In this document: positions 5,836 through 8,717 of the stretch, piece by piece | Numbering within the stretch: the stretch's first letter is position 1 | Layout: each line of letters starts with the position of its first letter | Source of the DNA: Deltaproteobacteria bacterium | Lineage (GTDB): Bacteria; Myxococcota_A; UBA9160 | Direction: 5' to 3' | Length of the DNA: 8,717 bases | NCBI GenBank assembly: GCA_003520425.1 | Contig: DOUU01000409.1 | Location: 4,875 to 13,591, forward strand | The notes under the pieces: generated by a model | Told to the model about the DNA's origin: nothing | Database searches by the model: none | What the model saw: only the letters and a program-made list of their open reading frames with translations | Made by a program: the position numbers and the translations under genes

Positions 5836-6561
5836 TCACAGCTGCCGGCGACGGCGCCACACGGCGATACCGGCCAGCCCGAGACCGAGAAGGCCAAAGG
5901 TTGCAGGCTCTGGAACCATCGTGATCGTGGCATCAAAACCGGTTCCGAGATTGCTAAAAAGAGCGCCGGTGGCGACCACAAAGCCGAGGGTATCGCCGGC
6001 GTTCAGAACTTCAGTCCCAGAGAAGGATGATCCTGAGCCGGGACCGCTGATCGGGATGGACCAGAGTGTGGTCGAAGAATCCAAAACCACGTATGTCGTG
6101 TGCGCGCTCGAGGTGGCGTCCAATCCCGAGAAAAATCCGCTATAGGACCACGTCCCTGCGCTCGGTGCAGTCCATAGAATCGTAACGTTCGTGTTGCTTT
6201 CGGGATCCACATCGAATGCCCCGGCGGGGATGGTCACACTGGAGTTAACGAAGATAGAACTGCTGGTTGTGTTTTGTAAGATGCCAGCGAAATTGGGCAC
6301 ACCGAGGCCGTTCTGCCAACAAGCGATTCCGGCTACGCCATTGCAGCTGGCCTGCTCCTCGGTGAGGAGCGAGCCGCTGACAAGATAGCTCCAAACGCCA
6401 TTGGGGTTGCCATTCGTGATACTAAAATCACCGGCTGCATCATACGAGATGGCTCTTGCAGGCAGGCACACGCCCAGGGCAAGAGAGCCCAGCACAATGC
6501 ACGAACAAAACTGACTGCTTCTCTTCCGATGCTTGGACTCTGAGCCGAATCGCTGACGCAT
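5836..6561 (-). CDS. PEP-CTERM sorting-domain secreted protein
   Basis: Protein of 241 residues. The N-terminus is a Sec signal peptide: basic MRQRFGSESKHRKR, hydrophobic CIVLGSLALGVCL, and a likely cleavage after ARA (residue 37). The mature part is rich in Ser, Thr, Gly and Asn, mostly beta-strand in character, with two cysteines (SCNGVAGIAC) and no catalytic motif I recognise. The C-terminus is a textbook PEP-CTERM signal: VPEP (216-219), a hydrophobic helix (FGLLGLGLAGIAVW) and a basic end (RRRR, 236-239). Such proteins are cleaved by exosortase (EpsH/Xrt) and are usually linked to exopolysaccharide or the cell surface; no exosortase is in the window. The start is set by GAGGAG six bases upstream; the frame stays open further upstream but without signal-peptide character. 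It converges on ctaG and stands alone on its strand. Confidence 0.92.
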   Translation of the reverse strand: MRQRFGSESKHRKRSSQFCSCIVLGSLALGVCLPARAISYDAAGDFSITNGNPNGVWSYLVSGSLLTEEQASCNGVAGIACWQNGLGVPNFAGILQNTTSSSIFVNSSVTIPAGAFDVDPESNTNVTILWTAPSAGTWSYSGFFSGLDATSSAHTTYVVLDSSTTLWSIPISGPGSGSSFSGTEVLNAGDTLGFVVATGALFSNLGTGFDATITMVPEPATFGLLGLGLAGIAVWRRRRQL

Positions 6562-7114
6562 GAATAACTCCTCGACACGATTCGCTGGACGGCCAGAGGA
6601 CGAGAAGTAGCTAGACCCTTCCCTCCTAGTCACTATGTGGTGTGCCTTGGCAGAAAGTGTCAAAAAAGCCTGGCACCGATCGGGGGGGCGGGATATGCGA
6701 GCCGCAGTGGGCACTGAATTGGTGGCGAGCGGCGGCCCCCAAGGTCCTATGCCCGTGCTGGCCGGAGGCTACGATGGGTCGGGGCCGCTCGGCTCAACGC
6801 CATCTCCCTCCCGGCGCGTTGGGTGTCCACACCATCTCGAACCGCGCCAGATGGTTACCCGTTGCGGCGCAACAGCCTGGCTCGCATGGCACCCCGTCGA
6901 GGGCCGATGGCTAGTTAAGACGGCGTCCAGACAAAGGGTCGCGGGTTCGACTTCCTCGCCGGGCAGAGTTGCTCCCTCCGCCCGCACTCATGTGAATCTG
7001 GCGTCCTTTTGGCACCTGGATCCACCCGGCGGTTTGCAGAAATGCCACAAAGCGCGCCCGATGGCCGGGGGGGTCGCTGGTGACATTTCGTGGCCGGACC
7101 GCGTTCCTAAGGCA
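6562..7114. other. Long gene-free stretch upstream of the PEP-CTERM gene
   Basis: No convincing gene is visible on either strand. A long plus-strand open frame crosses it (6635-7441), but here it has no ribosome site and an unusual Trp/Pro/Arg/Gly-rich composition without recognisable domains. The left part must contain the promoter and leader of the minus-strand PEP-CTERM gene. An imperfect inverted repeat lies at 6639-6677. A short T-arm-like sequence (GGGTTCGACT near 6940-6955) does not fold into a tRNA. The stretch reads as decayed or regulatory DNA. Confidence 0.45.
6568..6573 (-). promoter_or_regulatory. Ribosome binding site of the PEP-CTERM gene
   Basis: On the minus strand GAGGAG lies six bases before the ATG whose first base is 6561. 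It decides the start in favour of a 241-residue product with a clean signal peptide, over the 292-residue open frame. Confidence 0.7.
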
Positions 7115-7370
7115 GTGAAATACGGATTCTTCTCATTCGGAACCGGGCGTGTCTGCCCCGCCGTCTGGTTCGTTGTACTTACGCTCGCGGCCTGCGCGCC
7201 ACAAGCCTCCACGCCTCCGCCGCCGAGCGACAGCGCGGCACAAGAGCATCAGGCCCCGGTGCCGTGCAATATCAATGAACAGGTCACGCACAGTGGTGCG
7301 GATCTTCCCGACCGGCGATTTGCAGTGGGTGGAGCTCGCCGCCGGCAATTCGGCTGTTTTCGGTTCGTAG
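7115..7370 (+). pseudogene. Small lipoprotein gene, apparently frameshifted
   Basis: From GTG 7115 a frame encodes a lipoprotein-type signal: basic/aromatic start, hydrophobic VWFVVLTLAAC with lipobox LAAC (Cys27), then a Pro/Ser/Gln-rich linker (APQASTPPPPSDSAAQEHQA) and PCNINEQVTHS, ending near 7294. In the next frame, from about 7293, VVRIFPTGDLQWVELAAGNS follows and runs to a TAG at 7368-7370; it reads like the natural continuation of a small beta-rich domain. Joining the two needs a one-base shift near 7295 and would give a protein of about 85 residues. Without the shift the first frame continues to 7441 with an Arg-rich, less natural sequence. The ribosome site is weak (AAGG three bases before the GTG), so the start is uncertain. 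No family is recognised. A sequencing error rather than true decay is possible. Confidence 0.42.
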
Positions 7371-7559
7371 ATGATGCGCTGTCTTGGGCGAGAGACCTTT
7401 CGTCACGGGACGCGGTCTATGGTGCGAGGAGAGGGACTTGACCTGGATGTCCCCCCAAGGATCGATTGGATCGCTGCAGGTACCGGATAGATACTACAAG
7501 AGCGACTCCCGGCCAGCCGATTGGGGCCGATGGTCGTCCACCCGTGGGCGGAATACGCT

Positions 7560-7567
7560 GGAGGAGG
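7560..7567 (+). promoter_or_regulatory. Ribosome binding site of the membrane-protein gene at 7572
   Basis: GGAGGAGG ends four bases before ATG 7572 and supports that start over the upstream in-frame ATG at 7521. A second purine-rich site precedes ATG 7617 (AAGGAGGGGT), so an internal start fifteen codons later is also possible. Confidence 0.6.
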
Positions 7568-7571
7568 CCCA

Positions 7572-8279
7572 ATGAAGGCACCTGAGACGAACGACAACCG
7601 GCGCAAGGAGGGGTATGGGGATCGGCACGAAGGGTCGCGAGCCCTCGTGGGAGCCGCGGTCGCTGCCACCGTTCTCTATGTGGTTAGCGTGATGGCATTG
7701 GGAACACCGCCCCGATCTGCCGACACAGGTCTCCAAGTGGTGGACTGGTTTCGCGAGCATCGCGACGGCGTGCGATGGTCTGTATGGGCGCTCACCGTCA
7801 TGGCGCCGCTGCTCGCACTTGTGTTCGCACTTCTGCGCCGCTTGCTTCCGGCGCCGCACCGCGATGTGTTCCTTATCGGGGCGATCGTGTTCCTGGGGAC
7901 AACGGCCGTGCAAGCTTGGACATGGGGTGGGCTAGCGCTTCATGTGGATCAACTGGAGCCAGGGGCGGCGCGAACCGTGCTCGATGTGGCCGTCTTCTGG
8001 GGTCCGGTTCTGACCGGCGCGACAATAACCATGATGGCGCCGGTCACGCTGTTGGCATTGGGTGGAAATGCGAGGCTTCCGCGGTGGCTCGGCCTGCTCG
8101 GCGTGCTCGCCATCGCGGAACAAGCGATCGAGACGGTTACAGTGTTTGGCTCAACCGGCTTTACTGAGCCGGGTGGAGCGATGAACCTGCAGCTCGGTGC
8201 GGGTCTTGTCGCGGTCTGGCTGCTTGCATTTGCATTGTGGGGAGGCCTACGGGGGTATCTAGTGCTCCAACCGCAATAG
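7572..8279 (+). CDS. Multi-pass integral membrane protein of unknown function
   Basis: Protein of 235 residues with a charged N-terminus of about 24 residues and roughly six membrane helices: starting near ALVGAAVAATVLYVVSVMAL (24-43), VWALTVMAPLLALVFALL (71-88), VFLIGAIVFLGTTAVQAW, VFWGPVLTGATITMMAPVTL, LGLLGVLAIAEQAIETVTVF and LGAGLVAVWLLAFALWGGL. A soluble segment GLQVVDWFREHRDGVRW (53-69) lies between helices 1 and 2, and FTEPGGAMNLQLG before the last helix. There is no catalytic motif, haem motif or metal-ligand cluster. Codon use is like the operon genes, and the strong ribosome site argues that it is a real, intact gene. It is monocistronic as far as can be seen, with decayed DNA on both sides, so context gives no hint of function. 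I do not recognise the family. Confidence 0.78.
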   Translation: MKAPETNDNRRKEGYGDRHEGSRALVGAAVAATVLYVVSVMALGTPPRSADTGLQVVDWFREHRDGVRWSVWALTVMAPLLALVFALLRRLLPAPHRDVFLIGAIVFLGTTAVQAWTWGGLALHVDQLEPGAARTVLDVAVFWGPVLTGATITMMAPVTLLALGGNARLPRWLGLLGVLAIAEQAIETVTVFGSTGFTEPGGAMNLQLGAGLVAVWLLAFALWGGLRGYLVLQPQ

Positions 8280-8286
8280 CCCTGCT

Positions 8287-8568
8287 TTGGTGGTGTTCTA
8301 TCCTCCTGGCCATCACCAAGTTTCGCAATCCATCTTTGCGCGAGGTATACGCGCCCGAATCGTCGATGAGAGGGGTGGGGCCTGGGGTAAGTTTTGCGAG
8401 GCGTGTGCCGCACCGCTGGGCCAATCCTGCACAAGCTGCGGCACCGAGCTGAGTCCGAGCGCAAAGTTCTGCGACGAGTGTGACGCCGAAGTACAGTCGG
8501 GGATCGGCGGTCAAAGGTTCAGCACCACGGCGCGAGCCGAGCAGGTCGCGCGAGAGATCGGTCGCTGA
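8287..8568 (+). pseudogene. Truncated zinc-ribbon fragment, as found at the start of large cyclase/ATPase signalling proteins
   Basis: The frame has only TTG/GTG-type starts (8287-8295) and no ribosome site. From 8389 it encodes KFCEACAAPLGQSCTSCGTE and then LSPSAKFCDEC: CxxC pairs at residues 37/40, 48/51 and 62/65. This matches the double zinc ribbon that opens many bacterial proteins with a class III cyclase domain, an AAA-type ATPase and TPR repeats, except that the first CxxC (normally right after the start Met) is replaced by unrelated sequence. After the ribbon the frame runs only 28 residues (ending QVAREIGR) before a TGA, where those proteins continue for hundreds of residues. I therefore read it as an N-terminal remnant. 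A short stand-alone zinc-ribbon protein is the alternative. Confidence 0.5.
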
Positions 8569-8609
8569 AGCACGGTGGTTCTCTCCTGCCGTGGCACGCG
8601 AAACCCACA

Positions 8610-8717
8610 TCAAGGTACAGCTGCCGCTTGCCCCCGAGCCGCCCGCCGTAGCTCATCCGCTCGGCGCGCCCACCCCGGCATGCCGATTGTCTCGAAGGGC
8701 CCGCGCGCAGCGTCGAG
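8610..8717 (-). CDS. C-terminal end of a helical-repeat protein, possibly a TPR-type regulator (5' end outside window)
   Basis: On the minus strand a frame enters from the right edge and stops with TGA at 8612-8610, giving 35 residues beginning LDAARGPFETIGMPGWARRA. The pattern of a helix with FE..GMPGWA.RA and a following Arg/Ala-rich helix resembles the last repeat of TPR-containing ATPase/cyclase or LuxR-type regulators, in which the final repeat commonly reads like FE.LGM..WA.RA..EL. The fragment is too short for a firm assignment. It converges on the zinc-ribbon remnant, with 41 bases between the two stops. Confidence 0.38.
   Translation of the reverse strand, partial: LDAARGPFETIGMPGWARRADELRRAARGQAAAVP

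Noticed and set aside
6632..6663. Possible sigma-70 promoter for the PEP-CTERM gene (minus strand TTGACA at 6663-6658, CATAGT at 6637-6632)
   Set aside because: The -35 is perfect but the spacing to the best -10 is 20 bases and that -10 matches only four of six positions. A sigma-54 type site was also looked for nearby and not found.
6905..6975. tRNA-like stretch with a T-arm consensus (GGGTTCGACT)
   Set aside because: The T stem has a mismatch, no anticodon stem with T33 in register can be formed, and the flanks do not pair as an acceptor stem. At most a chance match or a badly decayed tRNA.
6635..7441. 268-codon plus-strand open frame
   Set aside because: No ribosome site, unusual composition and no recognisable domain before about 7115. 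Long open frames are expected by chance at this GC content. Only the lipoprotein-like part was kept, as a frameshifted candidate.
7438..7495. Promoter-like TTGACC / GATACT elements before the membrane-protein gene
   Set aside because: Matches are partial and the spacings do not fit 16-18 bases for any good pair; not distinguishable from chance.
8161..8613. 150-codon minus-strand open frame near the right edge
   Set aside because: It overlaps the end of the intact membrane protein gene and the zinc-ribbon fragment and has no recognisable motif or ribosome site.

Overview
The window is a GC-rich (by eye a little over 60%) stretch of a Gram-negative bacterial chromosome. It carries the distal part of a respiratory gene cluster, then a looser accessory region with one secreted-protein gene, decayed genes and an orphan membrane-protein gene. 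An outer-membrane type of cell is suggested by the PEP-CTERM protein (the exosortase sorting system occurs in Gram-negative bacteria). GC content, aerobic haem-copper respiration and PEP-CTERM together would fit a myxobacterium-like, Binatota-like or other deltaproteobacterial/acidobacterial lineage. I cannot fix the phylum from this sequence.

Bases 1-5502, all on the plus strand, form one tightly packed operon: 3' end of ctaD (cytochrome c oxidase subunit I), ctaE (subunit III), a multi-pass membrane protein of unknown function, a lipoprotein with two cytochrome c domains, a Rieske iron-sulfur protein with a Tat-type signal anchor, a cytochrome b fused at its C-terminus to a cytochrome c domain, and ctaG (oxidase assembly factor). 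Three junctions overlap by 1-4 bases (TGATG, ATGA, TAATG), so translational coupling is likely. Together they encode a quinol-to-oxygen path: quinol is oxidised by the Rieske/cytochrome b-c complex, electrons pass through the tethered cytochrome c domains, and oxygen is reduced by the caa3/aa3-type oxidase. Subunit II and most of subunit I lie upstream of the window. Placing the bc-complex genes between ctaE and ctaG suggests co-production, perhaps as a III-IV supercomplex.

Bases 5503-5835 hold no intact gene. A codon-biased open stretch overlapping the end of ctaG may be a gene remnant. On the minus strand, 6561-5836 encodes a PEP-CTERM secreted protein with a clear signal peptide, a Ser/Thr/Gly-rich body and a VPEP sorting tail. 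No exosortase gene is in the window.

Bases 6562-7571 are mostly non-coding or decayed. The one recognisable item is a small lipoprotein-like reading frame (7115-7370) that appears to be frameshifted. A well-formed multi-pass membrane protein of unknown function follows at 7572-8279. The right edge holds a truncated zinc-ribbon fragment (plus strand, ending 8568) and, converging on it, the C-terminal end of a helical-repeat-like protein (minus strand, 8717-8610). Both resemble pieces of large multi-domain signalling ATPases/cyclases and suggest a degraded or rearranged locus.

The most distinctive content is the respiratory operon: the b-c fusion with a cytochrome b6-like haem spacing, the PDFF variant of the quinol-site PEWY motif, the CPCHGG Rieske motif and the two-domain cytochrome lipoprotein. 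I see no CRISPR array, intact mobile element or RNA gene.
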